Shown here in pieces: positions 15,465 to 23,834 of a stretch of 37,173 bases of DNA; positions within the stretch are counted from its first letter, which is position 1; every line of letters begins with the position of its first letter. This DNA is from RGIG9041 sp045657265 (GTDB taxonomy: Bacteria; Bacillota; Clostridia; Oscillospirales; QAKW01), in NCBI GenBank assembly GCA_045657265.1, contig JAZOSU010000016.1, positions 1-37,173 on the forward strand, given 5' to 3'. The notes beneath the pieces were generated by a model that was given only the letters and a program-made list of their open reading frames with translations, searched no databases and was not told the DNA's origin. Position numbers and translations under genes: made by a program.

Positions 15465-17039
15465 TTAGCCTTTGATAGCTTTCATTTTTTTGTCGTTCTG
15501 TACAAGTGTATATGTTTTTGTGAGTTCTTCAATTAATGCTTCGTAATCAGCGGTCATCAAAGAATTTTTAGCTTCAAGCTTCCAAAGAATTTCGCCTGTG
15601 CCAACATAATACATAATGTGATATCCTGCATCAGTTTTAACTATTTCAACATCACCGGCTTTTCTTCCTTCAGCATAACACCAATTTGTAAATGCTTCAG
15701 GCCATGATGCTGTGTCTTTTGTAATCTGTTCGTATAAACCACCATTTTCTTTTGTTGAAGCATCGTTGCTGTGTTCTTTGGCAAGTTTGATAAAGTTTTC
15801 TTCTTTGGGGTCTGCATTGTAAAGAGCAAGTACTTCTTCAGCCTTTGCTTTAGCTTTAGCATCTGTCTCATACTCTTCTGTTGAGAATAATATATGACGA
15901 GCTTTGGCAACGGCATAATCGTTAGAGTAGGCTGGTTTTGTAACCATATATACTTTAATGCTGAATTTGGTGTTTTTCTCTGCGTCTGCAGCAGTTTGTT
16001 CTGTATATATTTCGTTTACTGCTCTGCCATCCTGGAAAAGCCATTTGTTGAATTCAGCAGTATCTTTTGCATCAGCGGCAGGTTTTGAAGCGGTTGCTTT
16101 TGCATCGTCTAATGATGTTTTGATTTCTTCCTGTATTTCAGCTTTCTGTTCTTCTGTAAGAGTTGTAGCATCTGTTATTTTGTTTGATTCAAGATAATTT
16201 GCTGTACTTGTCTGTGTAAATTCAGCTTCTAAAAGTGCAGTGAATTCTTCAACTGTTTTTGCAGCCTGGAACTTGGTTGCATTAGCTTTAATTTCATCTT
16301 CTGTTTCACCGGGTACAGTGTATGAAAGATAATCAGCTTTTATAAATTCTGATGGATGCTCATCAAAATATTTTTTGAGATCATCATCTGTGTATTTGGC
16401 ATCTTTTTCAAACTTGTCATAATACTTTGAAGCAAGTGTTGAAAGAGTAACTGCTCTGCGAACATCATCCTCTTTTATGCCTTTTCCAAATACCTGTGTA
16501 TAGTAATTGTCAATTGTGAGTTTGTTCGAGTCGGCCTCTGCTTTGAAATTAGCAATTGTCTGATCAATAGATTTGTTGTCTTCTTCGTCAAGTGTAATTC
16601 CTTCAGCTTTTGCTTTTTCTGCAAGAGCAAGAGTTTCTTTACCTTGTTCTTTAGCTTGTGATAAGAAATATTCAAGCCAAGTCTGTTCTCCGTACTTCTG
16701 ACTTGAAAGACTTTTTGAAGTGTCAAGCCCAAACATCTGGAGATAATCGGCATTTTGATTTGCAAATGAATAATACTGATTTTTGGTGTAGTATGTCATC
16801 ATAGCATTGTCAATTTGATAGTTATCTGTTTTCATTGCGACAGTATTTCTAAGGAAAAATCCTGTACTTGCAACTGTTGTGTAAGCAACTCCGCCGATAA
16901 CAGCAATAGCAGCAAGTGATGCAACACTTATGCCGACAATTTTTTTGATTTTAGCCTGTATTTTTTTCTTGGCCGCAATCTTTTTAAGTTCTTCTCTTTT
17001 TCCTGCACGCGCCTGGCGTGAACGTTGTCCTTTACCCAT
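15465..17039 (-). CDS. PrsA/SurA-like peptidyl-prolyl isomerase, membrane anchored
   Basis: The 524-residue protein has a strongly basic N-terminus (MGKGQRSRQARAGKREELKK), one membrane helix near 35-57 and a large extracytoplasmic chaperone region. A parvulin-type rotamase domain lies around 365-480 (ARHILFSTEEYE at its start, GGLYEQITKD and DAGYHIMYYVG further on). It probably folds exported proteins at the outer membrane face. Unlike Bacillus PrsA there is no lipobox Cys; the anchor is an uncleaved helix. It lies 20 bases after mtnN with the ribosome site GGAGG, so it is likely co-transcribed with luxS and mtnN, with no functional link obvious. Confidence 0.8.
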   Translation of the reverse strand: MGKGQRSRQARAGKREELKKIAAKKKIQAKIKKIVGISVASLAAIAVIGGVAYTTVASTGFFLRNTVAMKTDNYQIDNAMMTYYTKNQYYSFANQNADYLQMFGLDTSKSLSSQKYGEQTWLEYFLSQAKEQGKETLALAEKAKAEGITLDEEDNKSIDQTIANFKAEADSNKLTIDNYYTQVFGKGIKEDDVRRAVTLSTLASKYYDKFEKDAKYTDDDLKKYFDEHPSEFIKADYLSYTVPGETEDEIKANATKFQAAKTVEEFTALLEAEFTQTSTANYLESNKITDATTLTEEQKAEIQEEIKTSLDDAKATASKPAADAKDTAEFNKWLFQDGRAVNEIYTEQTAADAEKNTKFSIKVYMVTKPAYSNDYAVAKARHILFSTEEYETDAKAKAKAEEVLALYNADPKEENFIKLAKEHSNDASTKENGGLYEQITKDTASWPEAFTNWCYAEGRKAGDVEIVKTDAGYHIMYYVGTGEILWKLEAKNSLMTADYEALIEELTKTYTLVQNDKKMKAIKG

Positions 17040-17059
17040 GGGTTCCTCCGTTAATTTTA

Positions 17060-17749
17060 TTATAAATATTTTTCAATGTATTTGCAGATAACATCTGTAA
17101 CAAGTTGAGCGCCTTTTTGGGCAAACTCTTCAAAACATTCAGGAGCTTTTCCGTCAGCTTTGTCAGAGATTGCTTTTACAGACATCAGCGGTACGTCGTT
17201 TACAAAACATACCTGACCGATAGCACCGGCCTCCATATCGCATACAACTGCACCGAACCAGTTGAAGATATCCGCTTTTTTCTTTTTGTCACCAATAAAC
17301 TGGTCGCCACTTGCAACAGGTCCTCTGTGTTCTTTAATGCCCATTTCTTTACAAATGTCACGAAGCGGCTGAATAGCTGACTGCACACATTTAAAATTGA
17401 TTTTTTTAAGACCTGAAACCTGACCTCTTAAATCGCCGAGAGCAGTTGTGTCTATATCATGCTGTAAAACGTTAGCGCCGATAGCAATGTGACCCTGATC
17501 GGCTTGAGGTTTGAGAGCGCCTGCAACACCTATATTGATAATAAGCTCAGGGCTGTATTTCATTATCATAGCTTGTGTGCACATTGATGCAAAAACTTTA
17601 CCTACACCGCAAACTGCAACTACAACGTCTTTTTCAAGAAGTTTGCCTTTGGTAAATTTGATTCCGCTTATTGTTGCGTATCTTTTATTTTTCATCATTG
17701 ATTTAATAGGAGTAGCTTCAAGCTCCATAGCGCAAATAAAGCCTATCAT
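17060..17749 (-). CDS. mtnN: 5'-methylthioadenosine/S-adenosylhomocysteine nucleosidase
   Basis: The 229-residue enzyme cleaves adenine from MTA and SAH. It shows the catalytic Glu in CAMELEA (about 10), GVAGAL, SGDQFIG, the ribose-binding CDMEAGAIGQVC (about 170) and the active Asp in AISDKAD. It feeds S-ribosylhomocysteine to LuxS, whose gene ends one base upstream. ATG 17749 is chosen because GGAGG is six bases upstream, formed by the last luxS codons, and the protein then starts MIGFICAMELEA as in the family. Confidence 0.92.
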   Translation of the reverse strand: MIGFICAMELEATPIKSMMKNKRYATISGIKFTKGKLLEKDVVVAVCGVGKVFASMCTQAMIMKYSPELIINIGVAGALKPQADQGHIAIGANVLQHDIDTTALGDLRGQVSGLKKINFKCVQSAIQPLRDICKEMGIKEHRGPVASGDQFIGDKKKKADIFNWFGAVVCDMEAGAIGQVCFVNDVPLMSVKAISDKADGKAPECFEEFAQKGAQLVTDVICKYIEKYL

Positions 17750-17750
17750 A

Positions 17751-18212
17751 TTAACCTCCATAACCAAAACTTTTAACAGTATTTAGTATTTTTAAATATT
17801 TTTCACATTCACTCTGAGCTTTAGAAAGCTCTAAAGTGATGTAATTACCGCATTCAATTTCGGATGCACCGAAAACTTTACCCTTGTGATTAATGATAAG
17901 GGAAAGTATTTGCTTTGTTATTTCAAAAATTTTTTGGTCATCCTGATTTTCAACCAATAAATAAAACCCTGTCTGACATCCCATAGGACCGAAATAAATA
18001 ACACTCTGACCTATCTCACTGTTTCTTATGTAAGTGGCAAATAAATGTTCGACAGTATGCATAGTAATATTATCCATATATTCACCGCAGTTTGGTTTTC
18101 TTGTTCTCAGGTCGTATGTAGTTATGTTACCGTCTTTTCTTGAGATATAAAATCCCGGATTCAGAGTTCTGTGGTCGACTTCAAAACTTGTTATTCTTTT
18201 TATATTATCCAT
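17751..18212 (-). CDS. luxS: S-ribosylhomocysteine lyase
   Basis: The 153-residue metalloenzyme makes homocysteine and DPD, the precursor of autoinducer-2. It has the metal-binding HTVEHLFATYIR (His-x-x-Glu-His, about 53-64), GPMGCQTGFY with the catalytic Cys, and the third-ligand region near ASEIECGNY. ATG 18212 gives MDNIKRITSFEVDHRT, the normal family start. There is no ribosome site upstream, and the TATAAT box ends only 8 bases before the ATG, suggesting a leaderless transcript. It is the first gene of a probable luxS-mtnN-foldase operon. Confidence 0.92.
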   Translation of the reverse strand: MDNIKRITSFEVDHRTLNPGFYISRKDGNITTYDLRTRKPNCGEYMDNITMHTVEHLFATYIRNSEIGQSVIYFGPMGCQTGFYLLVENQDDQKIFEITKQILSLIINHKGKVFGASEIECGNYITLELSKAQSECEKYLKILNTVKSFGYGG

Positions 18213-18219
18213 ACTAAAT

Positions 18220-18248
18220 ATTATACATACTATTTTGTTGATTTTCAA
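18220..18248 (-). promoter_or_regulatory. luxS promoter, positioned for a leaderless mRNA
   Basis: On the minus strand TTGAAA (18248-18243), 17 bases, then TATAAT (18225-18220). The predicted start point is at or next to the luxS ATG (18212). Confidence 0.7.
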
Positions 18249-18269
18249 TAGTTTATTGCAACTCAAATG

Positions 18270-18298
18270 TTGATTTTTTATGAATTATTTGCTATAAT
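18270..18298 (+). promoter_or_regulatory. extended -10 promoter of the EamA gene
   Basis: TTGATT (18270-18275), 17 bases, then TATAAT (18293-18298) preceded by TGC. It is divergent from the luxS promoter, with the two -35 boxes 21 bases apart. Confidence 0.75.
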
Positions 18299-18328
18299 TT
18301 CTGTACTATTTTTTTGAAAGGCAAGATT

Positions 18329-19246
18329 ATGCTAAGACAACTAAAACCTTATGCTATATTAACTGTAACCGCAATGATATGGGGCTTCGCTTTTGTTGCT
18401 CAGGTTTTGGGTTCAGACGTACCTGAATTTGTTTTTAACGGAGCGAGATTTCTTCTCGGCGCGGTTTCACTTATACCTGTTATTCTTATTTTTGAAAGAG
18501 TTAAAATTGACCCGCAAAAAATGAAAACGACTTTTTTTGCAGGAGTGGCTGCAGGAATTATACTGTGTATTGCATCAGCGCTTCAGCAATTCGGAATTAA
18601 TATAACGGGTTCTGCCGCAAAATCAGGCTTTATAACAGGTCTTTATATGGTTTTAGTGCCTATTGCAGGTGTTTTTTTAAAGAAAAAAACAACATTGAAC
18701 GTATGGATAGGTGCGCTTGTTGCTCTTGGCGGTTTGTATATTCTGAGTTTCCCAAACGGTCCCACAGTAATCGGAACAGGGGATATTGTTCTTCTGATAG
18801 GCGCTTTTTTCTGGGCGGCTCATATTATGATAATTGATGCTTTCGGCAACAAAATATATTCGCTCAGATTTTCTATGATACAGTTTTTAACCTGTGCTCT
18901 GATAAATATTATTTTTGTTGTAATTTCAGGCGATTTTAATGTGTCAATGCTTGTAGAAACAAAATATCCTATTTTGTATGCAGGTATAATGTCAGTAGGA
19001 ATTGCCTATACCCTACAGGTTGTTGGACAAAAAAATGCCGATCCAACGGTTGCTTCTATGGTGCTTTCCACAGAATCGGTATTCTCTGCGGTAGGTGAAT
19101 TGATATTCTTCGGATTTATAATGACAGGTTATGATAAATATAATCCGCTTCCACCGCTTGGTTACTTAGGATGCGTAATAATGTTTGTGGGTATTACTAT
19201 TGCTCAAATTCAATTTAAAAATAAAAAAGCTTTACCGGAATCTTGA
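18329..19246 (+). CDS. EamA/DMT-family transporter
   Basis: The 305-residue protein has about ten hydrophobic helices in two EamA repeats. The first repeat starts with MIWGFAFVAQVLG, the second has GAFFWAAHIMIIDAFG, and near the end there is ASMVLSTESVFSAVGE, typical of drug/metabolite transporters. The substrate is unknown, probably export of a metabolite or amino acid. ATG 18329 is preferred, as AAAGG lies eight bases upstream. The gene has its own promoter, and its final codons form part of the terminator hairpin. Confidence 0.85.
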   Translation: MLRQLKPYAILTVTAMIWGFAFVAQVLGSDVPEFVFNGARFLLGAVSLIPVILIFERVKIDPQKMKTTFFAGVAAGIILCIASALQQFGINITGSAAKSGFITGLYMVLVPIAGVFLKKKTTLNVWIGALVALGGLYILSFPNGPTVIGTGDIVLLIGAFFWAAHIMIIDAFGNKIYSLRFSMIQFLTCALINIIFVVISGDFNVSMLVETKYPILYAGIMSVGIAYTLQVVGQKNADPTVASMVLSTESVFSAVGELIFFGFIMTGYDKYNPLPPLGYLGCVIMFVGITIAQIQFKNKKALPES

Positions 19247-19263
19247 TTCGGTAAAGCTTTTTG
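19225..19263. terminator. terminator overlapping the EamA stop codon
   Basis: AAAAGCTTTACCGGAATC (from 19225) pairs with GATTCGGTAAAGCTTTTT (19245-19262) with one bulged G. It lies between convergent genes and can serve both. Confidence 0.8.
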
Positions 19264-19265
19264 TT

Positions 19266-20258
19266 TTATAAGAAATTGTCAACTCTCGGTTTAAGCCCGA
19301 TTTTATCGGGTGTGTACGCGGGAAGTTGTAAGATGTCGTGGCCTGGGAAACAGTTACCTTCAATTATCTGTATTTTATCTTGTGATAAAGCAATGTCCCA
19401 ACCTACATATCCCACCTGCGGTAAAACTTTTGCCGCACCTTCAACAGTTTTGAGTATTTCTTCCCACATAGGCATTGTAAATCCGACTATGTCGCAGTTT
19501 GTATACGGATGTTTCGTATAGGTGATACCGTCTTTGTCAGCTGCGGGTAGGGTGATTTTTCCTGTTTCAATGTCAAGAATTGCCGCCATACCGCCGCTGT
19601 TTAAGTTGTCAACAAACTTGCCGTTGTTTCCTATGCGCAAAAATGCAAAAATAGGGGTGACCTTGCTACCGTCATTTATTGTAACGACTCTTGATGTGTT
19701 AAGAGATAAAGGGTAAATATCAGAAAGGGCAGTGTGCTGGATTACTATTTCTTCAATTATTCCCGATGGTTTTGTGCAGAGGTAATCGTATATTTCTCTG
19801 AGGTCTTTATCAAGAGCTATTTTTTCGATTCCTTTTCCGCAAGTGCCGTCAATAGGCTTGTAAATAAACTCTTTTTTGTCTTTGGCAAACTCTGAAAAAT
19901 CATCGAGTTTAAGACCTTTTGTGATAAGCCAATCTCTTGAAATGTAATCAGAGAACGTTTCGTTAAATTCATTTTTGTTGTCAAAAATATGCCAATAATC
20001 ACGGCTGTTGAATTTTTTGACAAGAGCGTTGTTTACACCTCTTGTTACATATGTCTTTCTTTGTTTTCGTGTTAATGAATAAAACTCAAACAACTCATAA
20101 TCAAGAGGACCTGCACCGTACTGTATACCGCAAAAAAGCATATCAAAGAATATATAAAGTTTACTTTTTCCCGATTTTTCAGATACCCTTGAAATGTCTT
20201 TTCCTACTCTTCCGATATCCATTTTTAAAACTCTTTTTATTGCATAACTTATGTTCAT
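19266..20258 (-). CDS. sugar-transfer-associated ATP-grasp protein
   Basis: The 330-residue soluble protein resembles the ATP-grasp family associated with sugar-transfer/surface-polymer loci. It shows FIYKPIDGTCGKGIEKI (nucleotide-binding lysine and glycine loop, about 130), EEIVIQHTALSDIYP, NLNSGGMAAILDIETGKI, VGYVGWDIALS and the metal-binding IEGNCFPGHDI (about 302). ATP-grasp enzymes ligate a carboxylate to an amine or similar nucleophile via acyl phosphate; the substrates here are not known. It is a single gene with ribosome site GGTGG, between terminators. Confidence 0.75.
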   Translation of the reverse strand: MNISYAIKRVLKMDIGRVGKDISRVSEKSGKSKLYIFFDMLFCGIQYGAGPLDYELFEFYSLTRKQRKTYVTRGVNNALVKKFNSRDYWHIFDNKNEFNETFSDYISRDWLITKGLKLDDFSEFAKDKKEFIYKPIDGTCGKGIEKIALDKDLREIYDYLCTKPSGIIEEIVIQHTALSDIYPLSLNTSRVVTINDGSKVTPIFAFLRIGNNGKFVDNLNSGGMAAILDIETGKITLPAADKDGITYTKHPYTNCDIVGFTMPMWEEILKTVEGAAKVLPQVGYVGWDIALSQDKIQIIEGNCFPGHDILQLPAYTPDKIGLKPRVDNFL

Positions 20259-20347
20259 ATAACCACCATTTTTAATTGTTTATTATTTATATTTTACTTA
20301 ACATTAAAAGTCAAGTCAATTAAATTGGGAAAATTTTATTAAAATTA

Positions 20348-20385
20348 TGTAAAACTGTTTATTTTATGTAAAAATTTGTTATAAT
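20348..20385 (+). promoter_or_regulatory. TVP38-gene promoter containing a Rex-like half palindrome
   Basis: TGTTATAAT (extended -10, TATAAT at 20380-20385) ends six bases before the ATG at 20392. At 20348-20361 lies TGTAAAACTGTTTA, identical over 14 bases to the palindrome at the hyd operon promoter and covering the -35 region. Confidence 0.5.
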
Positions 20386-20391
20386 TGTGCT

Positions 20392-21087
20392 ATGGATAAA
20401 GAAAAATTGATACGACATAAAAAATTGGTGGCTTTTTTATCGGTTTTTGTTTTTATAACGTTTACAGCTATTTCTTTTTGGTATATAGGCAGACCTATGC
20501 TTAGACTTGTATCAGAACCTGAGACTTTCAGACTGTGGATAGACTCTAAAGGTGTTGGCGGAAGACTTATATTTATCGGTATGGTCGCTCTGCAGGTTAT
20601 TTTTGCAATAATACCTGGTGAACCTCTTGAAATCGGCGCAGGTTATGCTTTTGGTGCAATAGAGGGAACTTTGCTTTGTATTGCAGGTTTTTTGCTTGGC
20701 AGTATTATTATTTATACCTTTGTGAAAAAATGGGGAATACATTTTGTAGAACTGTTCTTTTCGCTGGAAAAGATAAATAATCTTAGATTTTTAAATAACA
20801 GCAAAAAGCTCAACGTACTTGCTTTTTTACTTTTTATGATTCCCGGTACTCCAAAAGATATAATGATTTATTTTTTGGGGCTGACAAATATAAAACCCCT
20901 TGCGTTTATACTTACTGTAACCGTTGCTCGTCTTCCTTCTTTGGTTACGTCAACAATAGGCGGTAACGCTCTCGGTATGAAAAAATATGCTTTTGCAATT
21001 ATTGTTTTTACACTGACTCTCGCTATAAGTGCTGCAGGATTTATATTATATAATGTAATTTCTAAACATAATTCAAAAAAATCTTGA
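20392..21087 (+). CDS. TVP38/TMEM64-family (VTT domain) membrane protein
   Basis: The 231-residue membrane protein has about five to six helices. It shows the VTT/SNARE-associated hallmark motifs: GEPLEIGAGYAFGAIEGTLL (about 80-99), with a glycine-rich re-entrant loop, and IPGTPKDIMIYFLGLTNI (about 150). DedA/VTT proteins act in lipid or undecaprenyl-phosphate flipping; the exact substrate here is unknown. There is no ribosome site before the ATG and the -10 box almost touches it, so a leaderless mRNA is likely. The stop codon overlaps the -35 box of htpG. Confidence 0.8.
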   Translation: MDKEKLIRHKKLVAFLSVFVFITFTAISFWYIGRPMLRLVSEPETFRLWIDSKGVGGRLIFIGMVALQVIFAIIPGEPLEIGAGYAFGAIEGTLLCIAGFLLGSIIIYTFVKKWGIHFVELFFSLEKINNLRFLNNSKKLNVLAFLLFMIPGTPKDIMIYFLGLTNIKPLAFILTVTVARLPSLVTSTIGGNALGMKKYAFAIIVFTLTLAISAAGFILYNVISKHNSKKS

Positions 21088-21111
21088 CTTTTTTTAAAAT
21101 AGTGATACAAT
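21084..21111 (+). promoter_or_regulatory. promoter of htpG
   Basis: TTGACT (21084-21089) and TACAAT (21106-21111) with 16-base spacing. The -35 box overlaps the stop of the upstream gene. Confidence 0.7.
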
Positions 21112-21114
21112 AAA

Positions 21115-21141
21115 TTAGCAGTCTAAAGTATAGACTGCTAA
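21115..21141 (+). promoter_or_regulatory. CIRCE-like operator before htpG
   Basis: TTAGCAGTC (21115-21123), a 9-base spacer, then GACTGCTAA (21133-21141). This differs from the HrcA operator CIRCE (TTAGCACTC-N9-GAGTGCTAA) by one symmetric base per arm and keeps the exact N9 spacing. It lies directly after the -10 box. An RNA reading is a 13-bp hairpin with TTTTG after it, so it could alternatively terminate the upstream gene. Confidence 0.6.
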
Positions 21142-21166
21142 TTTTGTTCTTGAAGGTGATTAAAAA

Positions 21167-23053
21167 ATGGCAAAGAAGCAATTTAAAACAGAGTCTAAAA
21201 AGTTGCTTGATATGATGATTAACTCAATATATACTCATAAGGAGATTTTTCTTCGTGAGCTTCTTTCAAATGCAAGTGATGCTATAGACAAGCTTTATTA
21301 CCGTTCTCTTACAGATGCAAACGTAGGTGTTGCAAGGGAAGATTTTGAAATTAATATTTCCGTTAATAAAGATGATAGAATAATTACTATCCGTGATAAC
21401 GGTTGTGGTATGACTAAGGAAGAACTTGAAAATAACCTTGGTACAATAGCAAAAAGCGGTTCATTTGATTTTAAAAATGACGGAGTCGAGAAAAACGATA
21501 TTGATATAATAGGTCAATTTGGTGTGGGATTTTACTCCGCTTTCATGGTAAGTGATAATATAAGCGTTGTCAGTAAAGCTTACGGGGCGGATGACAGCTT
21601 TGAATGGAAATCAACAGGTGTTGACGGCTATTCAATAACTCAGGCAAATAAAGATTCTGTAGGTACAACAATTACACTTCATATTAAACAAGATACAGAA
21701 AACGAAAATTACAGTGAGTTTCTTGATGAATACAGAATACGTGCTCTCGTTAAAAAGTATTCTGATTATCTCAGATATCCTATAAAAATGCCTATGGAAA
21801 AATCCGTTCCAAAAGAAGGAGTTGAGGGTGAATACGATACAGTAATTGATATTGTTACTTTAAATAGTATGACACCTCTTTGGAAGAAAAAATCTTCCGA
21901 CTGTACAAAAGAAGAATATGAGAGCTTTTATAGAGAAAAGTTTATGGATTATGATGCGCCATTAAAGGTTATTCATTCTAAATTTGAAGGTACAACCTCA
22001 AGTGACGTTCTTCTTTTTATACCAAAACATCCCGCTTTTGATTATTATACAAAAGAATTTGAAAAAGGTCTTCAGCTTTATTCAAGCGGTGTGCTTATTA
22101 TGGATAAATGCTCTGAACTTTTACCTGACTATTTCAGTTTTGTAAGAGGACTTGCAGACAGTGCAGATCTTTCTCTTAACATCTCAAGAGAAACTCTTCA
22201 GCACGATGCTCAGCTTAAAGCAATAGCAAAAAATATTGAAAAGAAGATTAAAAACGAACTTTCAAAAATGCTTGAAAAAGACAGAGAAAACTATGAACTG
22301 TTTTTTAAAGCTTTTGGCGTGCAGCTTAAATACGGTCTTTATGCCGATTACGGAATGCATAAAGAAACCTTGCAGGACCTGATTCTGTTTTATTCTTCAA
22401 ATAATAAGAAATATACGTCACTTAAAGAATATGTGTCACGTATGCCTGAACATCAGAAATCAATTTATTACGCAGCAGGGGAGTCGCTTGATAATGTTGA
22501 TATGCTTCCTCAGGTTGATGCGGTAAAATCAAAGAACTTTGAAATTCTTTACCTTACAGAAGACGTTGACGAATTTGCAGTGAGAATGCTTGGTAAATAT
22601 GCAGATAAAGAATTTGTAAATGTTTGCGATGAACAGCTTGATTTGCTCTCTGAAGATGAAAAGAAAGAAATAGAAAAACAAAATACAGAATCTGCAGATA
22701 TGCTTGGTATAATGAAAGAAGCAATAGGTGAGAAAATAGCTTCGGTTAAGTTTTCTAAAACTTTGAAAAACCATCCTGTATGTATATCTACCGAGGGCGG
22801 TATTTCACTTGGTATGGAAAAAACACTCAATAAAATGCCTGGTACTCCTGATGGCTCAGTGAAAGCGCAGACAGTTCTTGAAATCAATGCTGAACATGCT
22901 ATAGCAGATAAACTTAAACAGCTTTTTGAAAGCGATAAAGAAAGACTTAAAGATTATGCAAAAATTCTTTATGCTCAGGCTCTTCTTATAGGTGGTATGC
23001 CTGTGGAAAATCCCACCGAACTTTCAAATCTTATATGTGATTTAATTTCATAA
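21167..23053 (+). CDS. htpG: molecular chaperone HtpG (Hsp90)
   Basis: The 628-residue cytosolic ATP-dependent chaperone has a GHKL ATPase domain with ELLSNASDAIDKL (about 28-40), DNGCGMTKEEL (about 79) and GQFGVGFYSAFMV (about 116). The middle domain carries the catalytic-loop Arg in NISRETLQHD (about 340). The C-terminal dimerisation region is complete. Full length for bacterial Hsp90. ATG 21167 has the ribosome site AAGGTGAT. Its promoter is followed at once by a CIRCE-like palindrome, suggesting HrcA-type heat-shock control. Confidence 0.95.
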   Translation: MAKKQFKTESKKLLDMMINSIYTHKEIFLRELLSNASDAIDKLYYRSLTDANVGVAREDFEINISVNKDDRIITIRDNGCGMTKEELENNLGTIAKSGSFDFKNDGVEKNDIDIIGQFGVGFYSAFMVSDNISVVSKAYGADDSFEWKSTGVDGYSITQANKDSVGTTITLHIKQDTENENYSEFLDEYRIRALVKKYSDYLRYPIKMPMEKSVPKEGVEGEYDTVIDIVTLNSMTPLWKKKSSDCTKEEYESFYREKFMDYDAPLKVIHSKFEGTTSSDVLLFIPKHPAFDYYTKEFEKGLQLYSSGVLIMDKCSELLPDYFSFVRGLADSADLSLNISRETLQHDAQLKAIAKNIEKKIKNELSKMLEKDRENYELFFKAFGVQLKYGLYADYGMHKETLQDLILFYSSNNKKYTSLKEYVSRMPEHQKSIYYAAGESLDNVDMLPQVDAVKSKNFEILYLTEDVDEFAVRMLGKYADKEFVNVCDEQLDLLSEDEKKEIEKQNTESADMLGIMKEAIGEKIASVKFSKTLKNHPVCISTEGGISLGMEKTLNKMPGTPDGSVKAQTVLEINAEHAIADKLKQLFESDKERLKDYAKILYAQALLIGGMPVENPTELSNLICDLIS

Positions 23054-23088
23054 AAAAATGAAGATGACTCCGTCATCTTCATTTTTTT
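23052..23088. terminator. bidirectional terminator between htpG and mscL
   Basis: A 17-bp stem: AAAAAAATGAAGATGAC (23052-23068) and GTCATCTTCATTTTTTT (23072-23088) with loop TCC. A and T tracts on the two sides allow it to serve both convergent genes. Confidence 0.85.
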
Positions 23089-23096
23089 ATTGGTTA

Positions 23097-23495
23097 TTAT
23101 TTTTTAAGTAAATCTCTGATTTCTTCAAGTAAAACAACTTCATCACTTTTAACTTGTTCTTCTTCGATTTTTTCTTCAATTTCTTTCTTTTTACGTAAAC
23201 TTGAAAGAACAGTCATTGTTTTAATTACAACAAACATACTTGCGGCAATAATTAAAAAATCAATAATATTCTGAATAAAAGCACCGTATTTAATTACAGA
23301 ACCGTTTACAGTAACGCTCCATTCCGCAACGCTCTTTCCACCAATAATACCGATAACAGGCATAATGATGTCAGCAACTAATGAATTAACAATAGATTTG
23401 AAAGCGTTACCTACAACAATACCGATAGCCATATCGAGTATGTTGCCTTGCATCATAAACTCTTTGAATTCTTTCATTGTAGCTTTGATTTTCAT
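23097..23495 (-). CDS. mscL: large-conductance mechanosensitive channel
   Basis: The 132-residue membrane protein is a typical MscL. A short amphipathic N-terminus (MKEFKEFMMQGNILDMAIGI) leads into TM1 with VVGNAFKSIVNSLVADIIMPVIG, then a periplasmic-type loop (SVTVNGSVIKYGAFIQNIIDF), TM2, and a charged C-terminal helix ending LLEEIRDLLKK. It opens on hypo-osmotic shock as a pentamer. Ribosome site AAGGGGA. It is transcribed alone from its own promoter. Confidence 0.93.
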   Translation of the reverse strand: MKIKATMKEFKEFMMQGNILDMAIGIVVGNAFKSIVNSLVADIIMPVIGIIGGKSVAEWSVTVNGSVIKYGAFIQNIIDFLIIAASMFVVIKTMTVLSSLRKKKEIEEKIEEEQVKSDEVVLLEEIRDLLKK

Positions 23496-23528
23496 TTTTT
23501 TAATCCCCTTAAAAAATTAATTAAAATT

Positions 23529-23556
23529 ATTATAGCACATTTTGTCGTTTTTTCAA
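23529..23556 (-). promoter_or_regulatory. mscL promoter
   Basis: On the minus strand TTGAAA (23556-23551), 16 bases, TATAAT (23534-23529) preceded by TGC, an extended -10. Confidence 0.65.
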
Positions 23557-23559
23557 TAG

Positions 23560-23706
23560 TTATATAAATGATATGTTACCGTCTTTAATTACGTAATGCT
23601 CTTTTACGCACAGTCTTTGCATCCATAACCTTGTTTCAAGAGTCATCCATGGACCAGAACCTATTCCGCCGCCAAGACCTAAATCAACTGTTTTAATAAG
23701 TATCAT
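23560..23706 (-). CDS. 48-codon open frame, probably a gene remnant
   Basis: An uninterrupted frame starting MILIKTVDLGLGGG and ending CVKEHYVIKDGNISFI. The composition looks protein-like (glycine-rich turn, then GPWMTLETRLWMQRLC), but no ribosome site beyond GAG directly before the ATG is seen, and no family is recognised. It lies between mscL and the mobile-element scar and overlaps the -35 region upstream of mscL, so it may be the tail of a decayed gene. Confidence 0.3.
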   Translation of the reverse strand: MILIKTVDLGLGGGIGSGPWMTLETRLWMQRLCVKEHYVIKDGNISFI

Positions 23707-23834
23707 CTCGAATTATTATATGGCTAATTATATTGTAAATAATAATCTGTGTCAATAAAAAATGTTCATAACGTACTTGATTAAAACGCATTGAATAACA
23801 GGCAGAAACGCATATGTTTTTCGGTATAAAATAT

